A stretch of DNA of 64,000 bases from CAADGU01 sp964467705 (GCA_964467705.1 CAYXUZ010000010.1:1-64000); one strand, 5' to 3'; shown: positions 26,896-36,316, counted from the stretch's first letter. Made by a program: numbers and translations. Notes: a model not told the origin generated them from the letters alone.

Positions 26896-26925
26896 TTGAC
26901 AGGAAATGAGGGTTTGTTGTATAGT
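26896..26925 (+). promoter_or_regulatory. Sigma-70-type promoter of the galactan operon
   Basis: -35 TTGACA (26896-26901, perfect), 18-base spacer, -10 TATAGT (26920-26925). It reads into the GH53 gene at 26969. Confidence 0.8.
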
Positions 26926-26945
26926 TGTCAACACGTGTTGACAAC
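26924..26945. promoter_or_regulatory. Perfect 22-bp palindromic operator over the galactan promoter
   Basis: Half-site GTTGTCAACAC followed by its exact complement, centred on CG. It overlaps the end of the -10 box and the expected start point, the place for a LacI-type repressor. The LacI-family gene at 35192-36247 closes the same operon and is the obvious candidate. Confidence 0.8.
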
Positions 26946-26968
26946 ACGTAACGAAGCAGGGAGAGAGA

Positions 26969-28795
26969 ATGAAAGGACACGGCCGTCAACCCACTATTGC
27001 GTGCATCATCCTTCTCGTCGGGAGCCTGTGTATCTTGCTCATCCTGGCCGCCTGCGCCACCGCACCGCAGCCCACACCCTCTCCCACTGCCAACCCAACT
27101 GCCATCTCCATACCACCCACCGCTACACCCGCCCCCGCTGCCTCAGCGCCTGTTGCCCTGCCGGACTTTTTCCGGGGGATGGATTTGTCTTACGTGAACG
27201 AGATGGAAGATTGTGGTGCGGTGTATCGAGTGGATGGGGAGGTGCAGGAGCCGTTTGCCCTTTTTGCCGGGCGCGGCGCGAACCTGGTGCGGGCGCGGCT
27301 GTGGCACAACCCCACCTGGACAGAATACAGCACTTTGGCCGACGTAACGAAAACGTTCCAGCGCGCCAAAGCAACGGGCATGTTTACCATGCTCACCATT
27401 CATTATTCAGACGAGTGGGCCGACCCTGGCAGCCAGCGCATCCCGGCGGCGTGGCAGGGGATTGAGGAGACGGAGGGGTTGGCTACGGCCGTGTACGACT
27501 ACACCCGCTATGTGCTACTGACCCTGCACGAAAACGGGGCCATGCCCGACTTTGTGCAGATTGGCAATGAAACCAACCCCGGCTTGCTGAAAGAAACCCT
27601 CGATAACGATTGGCCGCGTGACGCGCAACTGTTCAACGCCGGGATTCGCGCCGTGCGGGATATGACCGAGGAGTTGGGGGTAGGGCCACAAATCATCTTG
27701 CACGTGGCCCAGCCGGAGAATACCGGCTGGTGGTTCCGCGATGCGGTGGCAAATGGTGTGACCGATTTTGACGTGATCGGTATTTCCTATTATCCGCAGT
27801 GGAGTACGTTTTCGATTGCGGAGATGGGCAGCCAGGTCACTGTTTTGCGGCAAACTTTTGGCAAGGAGGTGATGGTCGTGGAGACGGCCTATCCCTGGAC
27901 GTATGAGACGGCGGGGGATACGGCCGATAACGTGTTGGACAAAGGCATCAGTGCCTATCCAGTTTCCATTGAAGGGCAGCGCCAATTTCTGCTCGATCTC
28001 ACCCAATCGCTCGTCAACAATGGCGCGTGGGGTGTGGTGTATTGGGAACCGGCCTGGGTCTCTACCGATTGCACCACACGCTGGGGGCAGGGTTCACATT
28101 GGGAAAATGCCACCTTTTTTGATTTTTCGCAGGGCAATGAACTGCACGCGGGCATTGATTTTCTAGGCGCGGATTATAAACGGCCGTCGCTACCCATAGA
28201 TGGCCTCGTTGAACCAGCCTACGGTGAGCCATTACTCACCGACGGTACGGGTGATAATTTGGGGCCGCCCTTCCTTGATCTGACCAGCTTGCACATGACC
28301 GATGACGCCGATTCCTTCTACCTGGCGCTAACGGTGGCGGATAATGCGCTGGCAGCGAAAGAAGGCACATACCTCATCTACCTGGACACCACTCACGATG
28401 AGCAGGGGGCAACGGAAGACGTGAGCCGCCGGCCCATCACCGTCGCTGACCCGTACAGGCCGGAGTTTCGGCTGGATGTGCAGGTGAGAGAAGAGCGGGG
28501 CACGGTGGGCGGCCGTTACCAGTTGTTTGCCTGGGACGGGGCGGAATGGCAAGAGGTGACGCTGACCGGGGCGGCCATCATTCAAGGCGGTTCGCCCACG
28601 ATAATCGAGGTGCAAATTCCTAAAGTGACCTTGCAAAACCCGCAGAAGCTCTTTGTCGGGGCGGTGAGTGCCGGGAGAGGGCGGATACACACGGCCGTAG
28701 ACATCCTCGGCTTTGACTTTGCTCCCCAGGCGTTGGAGGAGGCGGTGGTGTTGGATCTGTTTGGTGAATACGAGTCAGTAAATCGTAATCCGTAA
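26969..28795 (+). CDS. ganB: GH53 endo-beta-1,4-galactanase lipoprotein
   Basis: 608 residues. Signal peptide with lipobox LAAC, a Thr/Pro-rich linker (about 35-65), then a GH53 (arabinogalactan endo-1,4-beta-galactosidase) barrel. The barrel has FRGMDLSYVNEMEDCG, NLVRARLWHNPTW, acid/base Glu in FVQIGNETNPG and nucleophile Glu in VMVVETAYPW. A C-terminal roughly 170-residue beta domain follows, possibly carbohydrate-binding. The enzyme would sit on the outer face of the membrane and cut galactan side chains of pectin. The order GH53, binding protein, two permeases, GH42, LacI parallels the Bacillus gan operon, hence the suggested symbol. Confidence 0.9.
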   Translation: MKGHGRQPTIACIILLVGSLCILLILAACATAPQPTPSPTANPTAISIPPTATPAPAASAPVALPDFFRGMDLSYVNEMEDCGAVYRVDGEVQEPFALFAGRGANLVRARLWHNPTWTEYSTLADVTKTFQRAKATGMFTMLTIHYSDEWADPGSQRIPAAWQGIEETEGLATAVYDYTRYVLLTLHENGAMPDFVQIGNETNPGLLKETLDNDWPRDAQLFNAGIRAVRDMTEELGVGPQIILHVAQPENTGWWFRDAVANGVTDFDVIGISYYPQWSTFSIAEMGSQVTVLRQTFGKEVMVVETAYPWTYETAGDTADNVLDKGISAYPVSIEGQRQFLLDLTQSLVNNGAWGVVYWEPAWVSTDCTTRWGQGSHWENATFFDFSQGNELHAGIDFLGADYKRPSLPIDGLVEPAYGEPLLTDGTGDNLGPPFLDLTSLHMTDDADSFYLALTVADNALAAKEGTYLIYLDTTHDEQGATEDVSRRPITVADPYRPEFRLDVQVREERGTVGGRYQLFAWDGAEWQEVTLTGAAIIQGGSPTIIEVQIPKVTLQNPQKLFVGAVSAGRGRIHTAVDILGFDFAPQALEEAVVLDLFGEYESVNRNP

Positions 28796-28851
28796 CCCGT
28801 AACCCGTAATCGGTTCACGGATTACGCTTCACGGACTACGGATAACGGGTC
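28784..28851. repeat. Intergenic palindromic repeat, family B, copy 3
   Basis: CGTAATCCGTAACCCGTAAC words followed by GGTTCACGGATTACG and CGGATAACGGG. Overlaps the last codons of the GH53 gene. Confidence 0.7.
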
Positions 28852-28890
28852 TTATTTCAGAAACAAGTCAATTTCAAAACGGAGGTTAAG

Positions 28891-30252
28891 ATGAAGAACT
28901 TGTGGAAAGGTACATTTGTGATTGGTTTAGTGGTGTTGTTGTTTGTGATGGCCGCCTGTGGTGGTACACCGAGTGGTGATACGGCCGAAGAACCGGCCGT
29001 TGAAGAACCAGCCGCCGAAGAAACGGTGGCTGAAGAAACGGTTGCCGAAGAAACGGTGGCCGAAGAGCCAATGGAAGAAGCCCCGGCCGAAGAAGAGGCA
29101 GCCCCGGCTGAGAGCAGTGATGAAAATGCGCTGGTGCTGTGGGTTTATGATGACGGCCGTATCGGTGTCCTCACCGAACTGGGCCAGCAGTTTGAAGAAG
29201 AGTACGGCGTGCCGGTTGTCGTCGAAGTCGTTGATCTGGGTGAAATCAAAAACCAATTGTTGTTGGGGGCAGGCTCCACTGAGGGGCCAGACATGGCCAT
29301 CATCCCCCATGACAACCTGGGGCCATTGGTAGAAAGCGCCGTTGTGGCTCCGGTGGATCTGGGTGAGAAGGTGGACGAGTATCTGCCCGCTTCCATTGAT
29401 GGTTTTACCTACAACAGCGATCTGTACGGGTTGCCATTGGCGGTGGAAAACATCGGCTTTTTCCGCAATACCGATATGGTGGCCGATGCGCCCGCCACCT
29501 GGGATGAGGTTTTCGCCATTGGGCAAGAATTGGTAGACAGCGGTGCGGCCGATGCGGCCATCGGTTTGCCTGATCTGGGTTACAATATTTATCCGCTGTT
29601 CACCTCGTTTGGTGGCTATATCTTTGGCCGCGATGATTCCGGCAACTTCACGTCTGACGACATTGGCATGAACAACGAGGGCATGGCCCAAGGCCTGGCC
29701 TTTGTCAAGTCACTCATTGATGATGGGCTGGTCTCCGAAAACATTGACTGGGAAGCGGCTCATGTGCTGTTTGAAACGGGACGGACGCCCTTCATTATGA
29801 CCGGGCCGTGGGCCATTAACCGTTTCCAGACGGCCGGAGTGCCCTATGCCATTTCCGCTTTCCCAGCGGCCGAAGAAGGTGGTGAAGCAGGCTACCCGTT
29901 CATGGGTGTGCAAGGGATCGTGTTTAATGCCAATTCGCCTAACTTGCTGCTGGCGCAAACCTTTGCCATGGAGACAATTGCTACCGCGGAAGGGATGCAG
30001 GCGATCTTTGATGCCGAGCCACGGCCGTCGGCCTGGCGCGCCATTTTTGACGCCGCTTCTGACCCGGACACGGCCGGGTTTAATGCGGCCGGGGTGAATG
30101 CCCAACCGATGCCCTCTATCCCGGCGATGGGTTTCGTCTGGGATGCCTGGGCCAACGCGGGCACATTGACCGCGACCGGCGAAATGGAACCGGCCGAGGC
30201 TTTGCAAGCGGCCGTCGAACAAATTCAAGCGCAAATTGCTGAACAGCAATAA
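28891..30252 (+). CDS. ganS: Galacto-oligosaccharide ABC transporter binding lipoprotein (MalE-like)
   Basis: 453 residues. Signal peptide with lipobox FVMAAC, then an acidic stalk of about 55 residues rich in Glu/Ala/Pro with repeated EETVA units, then a MalE-type (CUT1) binding protein. Typical blocks are ALVLWVYDDGR, GAGSTEGPDMAIIPHDNLG, GLPLAVENIGFFRNTD, FETGRTPFIMTGPWAI and GYPFMGVQGIVFNA. It is followed by MalF- and MalG-like permeases and GH42, matching the Bacillus GanSPQ importer of galacto-oligosaccharides. CGGAGG precedes the ATG. Substrate inferred from the flanking GH53 and GH42 genes. Confidence 0.88.
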   Translation: MKNLWKGTFVIGLVVLLFVMAACGGTPSGDTAEEPAVEEPAAEETVAEETVAEETVAEEPMEEAPAEEEAAPAESSDENALVLWVYDDGRIGVLTELGQQFEEEYGVPVVVEVVDLGEIKNQLLLGAGSTEGPDMAIIPHDNLGPLVESAVVAPVDLGEKVDEYLPASIDGFTYNSDLYGLPLAVENIGFFRNTDMVADAPATWDEVFAIGQELVDSGAADAAIGLPDLGYNIYPLFTSFGGYIFGRDDSGNFTSDDIGMNNEGMAQGLAFVKSLIDDGLVSENIDWEAAHVLFETGRTPFIMTGPWAINRFQTAGVPYAISAFPAAEEGGEAGYPFMGVQGIVFNANSPNLLLAQTFAMETIATAEGMQAIFDAEPRPSAWRAIFDAASDPDTAGFNAAGVNAQPMPSIPAMGFVWDAWANAGTLTATGEMEPAEALQAAVEQIQAQIAEQQ

Positions 30253-30257
30253 ATTTG

Positions 30258-30316
30258 GTTGCAGGTGGCAAGTTGCAGGTAGCAGGTTACTTGCCACCTG
30301 CAACTTGCTACTGGCC
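30258..30316. repeat. Palindromic word repeat between binding protein and MalF-like gene
   Basis: GCAGGTGGCAAGTTGCAGGT and CTTGCCACCTGCAACTTGC words pair over at least 13 bases. No T-run. Likely an mRNA hairpin between the binding-protein and permease cistrons. Confidence 0.6.
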
Positions 30317-30329
30317 ACCATAAGCAAGT

Positions 30330-31871
30330 ATGAATTCCCACACTGCCCGTCTCTCCCCCCTATCCTATCTGCTCAACCTGCTGGTCGTTGGCGGCGTGGT
30401 GGTTGTGCTGCTCTGGCTGGTGGTGCAGCTATTTCTGGACGGCAATTACCCGATGGCGGTGATGGTGAGCGCGATCACCGTATTTCTCTGCCTGGTCTAT
30501 TTACGGCCGCGTGTTTCCCCTATGCGCTGGCTGGCGGTGGGTATAGCCCTGGCGATGATGTTCACGCTCTACCCCATCTTTTACACCTTCTACATCGCCT
30601 TCACCAACATGAGCGACGGACATATTCTGTCCAAACAGCAGGTGATTGAACGGTTGGAAAAGGAGCGTTATCTGCCGGAAGGTGGCTCGTCCTATTCCTG
30701 GGCTATCTACGAAAATGCGGTCGGGGAACTGGCGTTGTGGCTGGTAGCGGCAGATGGCACGAGTTATATCGCCAGACCGGGGGAAGAGGTCACGGCCGTA
30801 GCCCCCACCGACTACACCCTGGACGAAGACGGTTTCCCGGCCCAGGTTGGTGAGTATCAACGCCTGAGCCGCCGGGACATTGTGCCCCGGATTAACGATC
30901 TGGGGGTAGTAGATTTTGGCCTCGACGAGAACACCATTCGCATTCGCTCCTTGCAAGAGGCGGCCACCCTGCTGCCTCGTTATCTATATGATGAGGAGCA
31001 TGATGTTTTTGAAGACCAGCAGACGGGGGTGGTGTATACGGCCGTAGAAGGTGCATACACGGCCGAAACCGGCGAAACCCTTACCCCCGGTTACATCGAA
31101 CTGATCGGCTGGGAGAACTTTCTCCGTTTTCTGGGCAACGAAGCCCTGCGTGGCCCCATGGCCGGTATTCTGCTTTGGAATTTCGTTTTTGCTTTCTTTT
31201 CCGTATTCCTCAGCTTTGTCCTGGGGCTGGTCATTGCCTTGTTGTTTGAAGATTTGCGCGGCAAGCGAGTCATCCGCGCCCTGCTCATCATCCCGTATCC
31301 TATTCCCGTGCTGGTCTCCGTTCTCATCTGGCGCAGCATCCTCAACCCCGACCTGGGCATTATCAGCCTGATGCTGGAATCCATTTTAGGTACGGCACCC
31401 GCCTGGTTTTTGGACCCCACCGCCACACGGGCTGCCCTGATATTGATCAACGTCTGGCTTTCCTATCCCTACTTTTTTGTGATTACGGCCGGGGCGCTGC
31501 GGGCCATCCCCGAAGAGGTGAACCAGGCTGCTATTGTAGATGGCGCGTCCCCCTGGAAAGCCTTTTTGCACATCACCTTGCCGCTGCTGCTGCGGATTCT
31601 CAGCCCTTTACTCATCGCTTCGTTTACGTTCAACTTTAACAACTTCAACCTGATCTATATCTTTAACTACGGCGGCCCGCCCCTGGCAAATACGATCATT
31701 CCTGTCGGTCGGAGTGATATTTTGATCTCATTCGTTTACAAACTGGCCTTCATCACCTCTGGCGCAACGAACTATGGATTGGCGGCCGCTATTTCCATCA
31801 TGCTGTTCATCTTTGTCGGCCTGATCACCCTGGCACAGCTTCGTTTTACCAGCTCCTTTCGGGAGACCTGA
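30330..31871 (+). CDS. ganP: ABC sugar permease, MalF/GanP type
   Basis: 513 residues, as long as enteric MalF. Three N-terminal hydrophobic segments precede a large extracytoplasmic domain (about 105-255), followed by five more membrane segments. The EAA loop EEVNQAAIVDGASPWKAF and the FNFNNFNLIYIFNYGGPP block are characteristic of the maltodextrin/galacto-oligosaccharide permeases. The second permease of the pair follows after a short gap. Assigned to uptake of GH53 products by context. Confidence 0.9.
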   Translation: MNSHTARLSPLSYLLNLLVVGGVVVVLLWLVVQLFLDGNYPMAVMVSAITVFLCLVYLRPRVSPMRWLAVGIALAMMFTLYPIFYTFYIAFTNMSDGHILSKQQVIERLEKERYLPEGGSSYSWAIYENAVGELALWLVAADGTSYIARPGEEVTAVAPTDYTLDEDGFPAQVGEYQRLSRRDIVPRINDLGVVDFGLDENTIRIRSLQEAATLLPRYLYDEEHDVFEDQQTGVVYTAVEGAYTAETGETLTPGYIELIGWENFLRFLGNEALRGPMAGILLWNFVFAFFSVFLSFVLGLVIALLFEDLRGKRVIRALLIIPYPIPVLVSVLIWRSILNPDLGIISLMLESILGTAPAWFLDPTATRAALILINVWLSYPYFFVITAGALRAIPEEVNQAAIVDGASPWKAFLHITLPLLLRILSPLLIASFTFNFNNFNLIYIFNYGGPPLANTIIPVGRSDILISFVYKLAFITSGATNYGLAAAISIMLFIFVGLITLAQLRFTSSFRET

Positions 31872-31879
31872 TATGCGTT

Positions 31880-31945
31880 TGATCCGCGAAGAACGCGAAG
31901 GGCGCGAAGGATTTATTCTCTGCGCCTCTGCGTCTCCGCGTTAAA
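31880..31945. repeat. Palindromic word repeat, family E
   Basis: Reiterated GCGAAGAACGCGAAGG words followed by CTCTGCGCCTCTGCGTCTCC, which pair partially. The same vocabulary appears at 14820-14845 and 16411-16450. It fills the gap between the two permease genes. Confidence 0.5.
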
Positions 31946-31963
31946 TTTTAGAGGAAGCCTGAT

Positions 31964-32845
31964 ATGACCATTCATCAGCCATTACTTTCACGCAAAACCC
32001 GGCGCACTATTAACCAGGGGCTTAAATACCTGTTAGCGTTTGGCCTGATACTGTTTGCCATCTTCCCCGCTTTTTGGGTCATATCGGCCTCGCTTAATCC
32101 GGCCAAATCACTGACCGGTGGCAGCCTGTGGCCCCAAAACGCTGGCCTGACCAACTACAACGACTTGCTCAACCACGAATTTTTTCCGTACACTACCTGG
32201 CTTCTCAACTCGTTCAAAGTTACGATCATTTCCGTTTCGTTGATTGTGTTTATCACCTGTGTTACCGGCTATGCGTTGTCGCGGTTCAGGTTTAACGGCC
32301 GTCGCCACCTCATGGTCGGCATCCTCATCTTGAATGTGTTCCCGGCCATTCTGGCGATTGTAGCCCTCTTTGCCACCATGCAGCAGTTGGGCGTCTACTT
32401 TCCGTTCATTGGCTTTAACACCCACGCCGGGCTGATTTTTGTGTACGTGGCCGGGGCCATGGGCATCAACGTGCTGTTGATGAAGGCGTATATTGATGCC
32501 ATTCCGATGGAGGTGGACGAGTCGGCGCTGGTGGATGGGGGCACCCATTGGCAGGTATTCTGGCACATTATTTTGCCCATGATACGGCCGATGATCATCA
32601 CGGTGGCTGTGTTGAGCTTTTTTGCCATCTATGGCGACTTTATCATTGCCCGTGTGCTGCTAAAAAGCACCGACCAACTGACGGTGATGGTGGGGCTGAT
32701 GCTGTTCCAGACCAGCCGATTTGACCAGGATTGGGGCATTATCACCGCCGGGGCCGTTATGGCTGCGTTACCCATTGTGCTGCTGTATATCCCGCTGCAA
32801 GGGTATGTGATTAGCGGGCTGACGACGGGATCAGTAAAAGGGTGA
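31964..32845 (+). CDS. ganQ: ABC sugar permease, MalG/GanQ type
   Basis: 293-residue permease with six hydrophobic segments and EAA loop VDESALVDGGTHWQVFWHI. It ends in GLTTGSVKG, the usual C-terminus of MalG relatives that contacts the ATPase. It pairs with the MalF-like protein upstream. The AGAGGAAG ribosome site is good. No ATPase gene in the module, so a shared CUT1 ATPase elsewhere is implied. Confidence 0.9.
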   Translation: MTIHQPLLSRKTRRTINQGLKYLLAFGLILFAIFPAFWVISASLNPAKSLTGGSLWPQNAGLTNYNDLLNHEFFPYTTWLLNSFKVTIISVSLIVFITCVTGYALSRFRFNGRRHLMVGILILNVFPAILAIVALFATMQQLGVYFPFIGFNTHAGLIFVYVAGAMGINVLLMKAYIDAIPMEVDESALVDGGTHWQVFWHIILPMIRPMIITVAVLSFFAIYGDFIIARVLLKSTDQLTVMVGLMLFQTSRFDQDWGIITAGAVMAALPIVLLYIPLQGYVISGLTTGSVKG

Positions 32846-32912
32846 TAACCGTGAACCGTAATCCGTGAACCGTAATCGGACGGATAACGGATAACGGTTC
32901 ACGGATTACGAA
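32844..32912. repeat. Intergenic palindromic repeat, family B, copy 4
   Basis: CGTAATCCGTGAACC on the left has its exact 15-base complement GGTTCACGGATTACG on the right, with GGATAACGGATAACG words between. It runs up to the GH42 start codon and leaves no ribosome site. Confidence 0.75.
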
Positions 32913-32914
32913 CA

Positions 32915-34945
32915 ATGACGATAAATCAACCAACATTTTTGCTGCATGGGGCGGATTACAATTACGAGCAATGGCTGGATTATCCGGCGGTTTTAGCCGA
33001 GGATTTGCGGCTGATGCGGGCAGCGCACTGCAATGTGATGAGCGTGGGCATCTTTTCCTGGGCGATGTTGGAGCCGGCCGAAGGGGAATACCAGTTTGAA
33101 TGGTTAGACCGGCTCATGGATGGGCTGGCCGACAATGGGCTGCGGGCCATTTTGGCGACACCCAGCGGGGCCAAACCGGCCTGGCTGGCCCACAAATACC
33201 CGGAGGTGCGACTGGTGGACGAGTACGGCCGTCGCCATCCCCACCGCCAGCGCCACAACCACTGCCCCACCTCCCCCATTTACCGGGAAAAAGTGCAGCA
33301 AATCAACCGGCAATTGGCCGAACGTTACCGGAAACACCCGGCTCTGTTCATGTGGCACGTTTCCAATGAATACTGCAATTTTGGCTGTCGTTGTGCGTTG
33401 TGTTTGGAGGCGTTTCGAGATTGGTTGCGCAGTCGTTACGGTTCGTTGGACGCGCTCAACTATGCCTGGTGGACGACCTTTTGGAGCCATCGTTACAGCG
33501 ATTGGACACAAATTGAGCCAGTAGACCCCTCCTGTCATGGGCTGATGCTGGATTGGCTGCGCTTTTGCAGTGATCAGGTGTTGGATTTTTACCGGCACGA
33601 GATTGTGCCGCTGCGCGAATGGACGCCGGATGTGCCCATTACCACCAACTTTATGCAGCCCAATGTTGGGCTGGATTACTGGCAATTTGCCCCCCACGTG
33701 GACGTGATTGCCTGGGACAGCTACCCACGCTGGCATGGCGAGCAGCCGGACAACGAAGTGGCCGTCAAGACGGCGTTCTTCCATGATTTGCACCGTTCGT
33801 TTAAGGCACGGCCGTTCCTGCTCATGGAATCTACTCCCAGCGTGACCAACTGGCAGGGGATCAGCCGCCCCAAACGGCCGGGCATGCACCTGCTCTCGTC
33901 GCTGCAAGCGGTGGCGCATGGGGCCAATGGAGTGCAATACTTCCAATGGCGGCAAAGCCGGGGTGGGGAGGAGAAATTTCACGGGGCGGTAGTGGGGCAT
34001 AGGGGTGGTAGGGAGGCGCGCATTTTTCGGGAGGTCACGGCCGTAGGCGAACACCTGGCCCAACTCCACCACCTGACCACCACCTGCAACCAGGCCGAAG
34101 TGGCGATTGTTTATGATTTGCAAAACGAATGGGCGCTGAATCTGGCGCAACTGCCGCGCAATGTAGAGAAAAATTACCAGGAGCAGTGCATCGCCCATTA
34201 TCGGCCGTTTTGGGAAATGGGGATTACGGCTGATGTAATTGACAGCACTCAAACCGATTTTTCGGCTTACAAACTGGTCGTTGCCCCCATGCTCTACATG
34301 TTGCGTGAGGGGGTGGCGGCGCGGCTGGCCGACTTTGTGCAAAACGGCGGCACGTTGGTTCTCACCTATCTCTCCGGGCTGGTGAATGAGAGCGACTTGT
34401 GTTTTGTGGGTGACTCTCCGTTACGGCCGTTGCTCGGCCTGTGGGTGGAAGAAACGGACGTGCTGGTTGCGCATAATCAGCAAACGATAGAGGCAATACC
34501 CGGCAATGTGCTGAATTTGCAGGGCATTTATCCCGTTACTCATTATGCCGATGTGCTGCATCTGGAGGGGGCGACGGCCGTTGCCCATTACGGCCACGAT
34601 TATTATGCCGGGCAGCCGGCGTTGACGGTGCATGAAGTGGGTCACGGCCGTGCCTATTATCTGGCGGCACGCACCGACCACACGTTTCTGGCCGATTTTT
34701 ATGGCGCAGTCAGGCAACAGGTGAACCTGTTGCGCTCCTTAACCACCCCTTTACCGGAGGGGGTGACGGCACAGGTGCGGGGCGACGGCCGTGAGCAAAC
34801 CATCTTCCTTCTCAATTTCCAACCAACCGCACAGAGTGTAGATTTGGGGACGACGGGGTATGTGGATGTGATGACGGGTACGGCCGTGAGCGGCACAGTT
34901 GAACTGCCCGCCTACGGCTTGCGCATTTTGCATCAGGATGAATAA
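32915..34945 (+). CDS. ganA: GH42 beta-galactosidase
   Basis: 676-residue cytoplasmic beta-galactosidase of family GH42. Acid/base Glu lies in FMWHVSNEYCN and nucleophile Glu in FLLMESTPSVTNWQ. The zinc-binding Cys cluster of the family is CNFGCRCALC. A trimerisation domain follows (about 390-590) and a small C-terminal beta domain. It hydrolyses imported galacto-oligosaccharides to galactose. No signal peptide. Placed after the GanSPQ-like importer, as in the Bacillus gan operon. The ATG at 32915 is directly preceded by a family B repeat and lacks a clear ribosome site. Confidence 0.93.
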   Translation: MTINQPTFLLHGADYNYEQWLDYPAVLAEDLRLMRAAHCNVMSVGIFSWAMLEPAEGEYQFEWLDRLMDGLADNGLRAILATPSGAKPAWLAHKYPEVRLVDEYGRRHPHRQRHNHCPTSPIYREKVQQINRQLAERYRKHPALFMWHVSNEYCNFGCRCALCLEAFRDWLRSRYGSLDALNYAWWTTFWSHRYSDWTQIEPVDPSCHGLMLDWLRFCSDQVLDFYRHEIVPLREWTPDVPITTNFMQPNVGLDYWQFAPHVDVIAWDSYPRWHGEQPDNEVAVKTAFFHDLHRSFKARPFLLMESTPSVTNWQGISRPKRPGMHLLSSLQAVAHGANGVQYFQWRQSRGGEEKFHGAVVGHRGGREARIFREVTAVGEHLAQLHHLTTTCNQAEVAIVYDLQNEWALNLAQLPRNVEKNYQEQCIAHYRPFWEMGITADVIDSTQTDFSAYKLVVAPMLYMLREGVAARLADFVQNGGTLVLTYLSGLVNESDLCFVGDSPLRPLLGLWVEETDVLVAHNQQTIEAIPGNVLNLQGIYPVTHYADVLHLEGATAVAHYGHDYYAGQPALTVHEVGHGRAYYLAARTDHTFLADFYGAVRQQVNLLRSLTTPLPEGVTAQVRGDGREQTIFLLNFQPTAQSVDLGTTGYVDVMTGTAVSGTVELPAYGLRILHQDE

Positions 34946-34961
34946 TGCTACCGGTAAGAAT

Positions 34962-35065
34962 GAAGCACGGATTTGACGGACGAAACGGATTTTCACGGAT
35001 ATTGTCGTTATCCCCTTCCGTGAAAATCCGTCTAATCCGTGTCATCCGTGCCTCCAATCTCATGC
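34962..35065. repeat. Palindromic word repeat, family C, copy 1
   Basis: GCACGGATTTGACGGACG and ACGGATTTTCACGG on the left, CCGTGAAAATCCGT and CTAATCCGTGTCATCCGTGC on the right. The long arms are almost exact complements. A second copy lies at 43293-43380. Confidence 0.72.
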
Positions 35066-35115
35066 TCTTGCCGTACCCGGCAATCCCACCTAAACTTGCC
35101 GGAAATAAAGCAGAT

Positions 35116-35180
35116 CGATCATCAAAGATTGCGCAGATTTCACCGATTAAGAAAATCTGCGTAATCTGCGAAATCTTTGA
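35116..35180. repeat. Palindromic word repeat, family D, copy 2
   Basis: CAAAGATTGCGCAGATTTC is answered by GAAATCTTTG, with GCAGATT/AATCTGC words pairing inside. It ends immediately before the LacI-family gene. Confidence 0.65.
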
Positions 35181-35191
35181 CAACAATTTTT

Positions 35192-36247
35192 ATGAACGAT
35201 AACGGCCCACGCACACCCCAATCCAAAGTAACCCAGGAAGATGTGGCGCAGCGGGCGGGTGTGTCGCGGGGGATTGTCTCCTATGTCATCAACAACGGCC
35301 CACGTCCGGTGGCCCCGGAAACGCGCGAGCGGGTGCTGCAAGCGATTGCCGACCTGGGCTACCGCCCCAATAAACACGCCCAACAACTCATCCGCGAACA
35401 GGGCGATCCCGTGGCCGAAAAGCAGTTTGGTCTGGTATTGACGGATACTTCGATGCTGCGACGGCCGTATTACGGCAGCATCCTGGCGGGCATTCACCAG
35501 ACCGCCCACGCCAATAATTACCACATCCGCTTCCTACGCTTTTTTGAGGAGCTACGCCACCCGGTCTTGTTCAATGAATTGGTACACGAGGAAGAAATTT
35601 CCGGCCTGATCTTGCTGTCGCTGGATCAGGTGATCAATACGGAGGCGGACGGCCGTCTCATTGAACAAATCCGCGCCCGCATCCAAAACGTCATCTGCCT
35701 GGAATGGGAATGGCCGGGGCTACCCTCCATCACCTTTAACCGCACCGAAGCGGCCTACAATGCCACCCGCCACCTCATTACCCTGGGGCACCGCCGCATC
35801 GCCTACGTCGGGCAGGAAGACAACCGGGTGATGGGCTACCGGCAGGCGTGTCTGGAAGGCGATATGGCGCCGTCCCTCTACTTTGTAGCTCCTCGTGCGA
35901 ACATGGCCGCCGGGCACGAACTGGCCGCACAGGTTTTGGCACAGTCACCGGGGGTCACGGCCGTGATGGGCGGCTGTGACGAAGTGACCATTGGCCTGCT
36001 GCGCGCCTTTTATCAGCAACATGTGCGTGTGCCGGAGGATGTGGCTCTGGCCAGCATTGACAATATCCCCATGGCCGCCTTTACCAACCCCGCTTTAACT
36101 ACCGTCAACGTGCCCCAAACTGACCTGGGACAGTTGGCCGTGCAAACCCTCATCAACCGCGCCCAACAGCCGGACAGCCCCGTCGCCTCCCTCATGCTTC
36201 CCACCCAACTCATCGTCCGCGAATCCTGCGGATCAGCGCTCAGTTAG
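35192..36247 (+). CDS. ganR: LacI-family transcriptional regulator
   Basis: 351 residues with an N-terminal helix-turn-helix (VTQEDVAQRAGVSRGIVSYV, then the hinge ERVLQAIADLGYRPNKHA). A sugar-binding domain of the periplasmic-binding-protein fold follows, with ITLGHRRIAYVGQED and RVPEDVALASIDNIPMA. Last gene of the galactan module. The perfect palindrome overlapping the module's promoter at 26924-26945 is a fitting operator, so this is probably a galacto-oligosaccharide-responsive repressor. The symbol is suggested by analogy with Bacillus GanR. ATG 35192 is used; an in-frame TTG at 35177 is less likely. Confidence 0.87.
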   Translation: MNDNGPRTPQSKVTQEDVAQRAGVSRGIVSYVINNGPRPVAPETRERVLQAIADLGYRPNKHAQQLIREQGDPVAEKQFGLVLTDTSMLRRPYYGSILAGIHQTAHANNYHIRFLRFFEELRHPVLFNELVHEEEISGLILLSLDQVINTEADGRLIEQIRARIQNVICLEWEWPGLPSITFNRTEAAYNATRHLITLGHRRIAYVGQEDNRVMGYRQACLEGDMAPSLYFVAPRANMAAGHELAAQVLAQSPGVTAVMGGCDEVTIGLLRAFYQQHVRVPEDVALASIDNIPMAAFTNPALTTVNVPQTDLGQLAVQTLINRAQQPDSPVASLMLPTQLIVRESCGSALS

Positions 36248-36316
36248 CCAAATTTCCCTTCACACCGGGAGCTTATTACACTGTTAAATGAGATTTCTCA
36301 ACTTTGACAATTCACC

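Noticed and set aside
33104..34342. 412-codon open frame on the minus strand
   Set aside because: It lies wholly antisense to the GH42 gene, has no family resemblance and arises from high-GC codon use.
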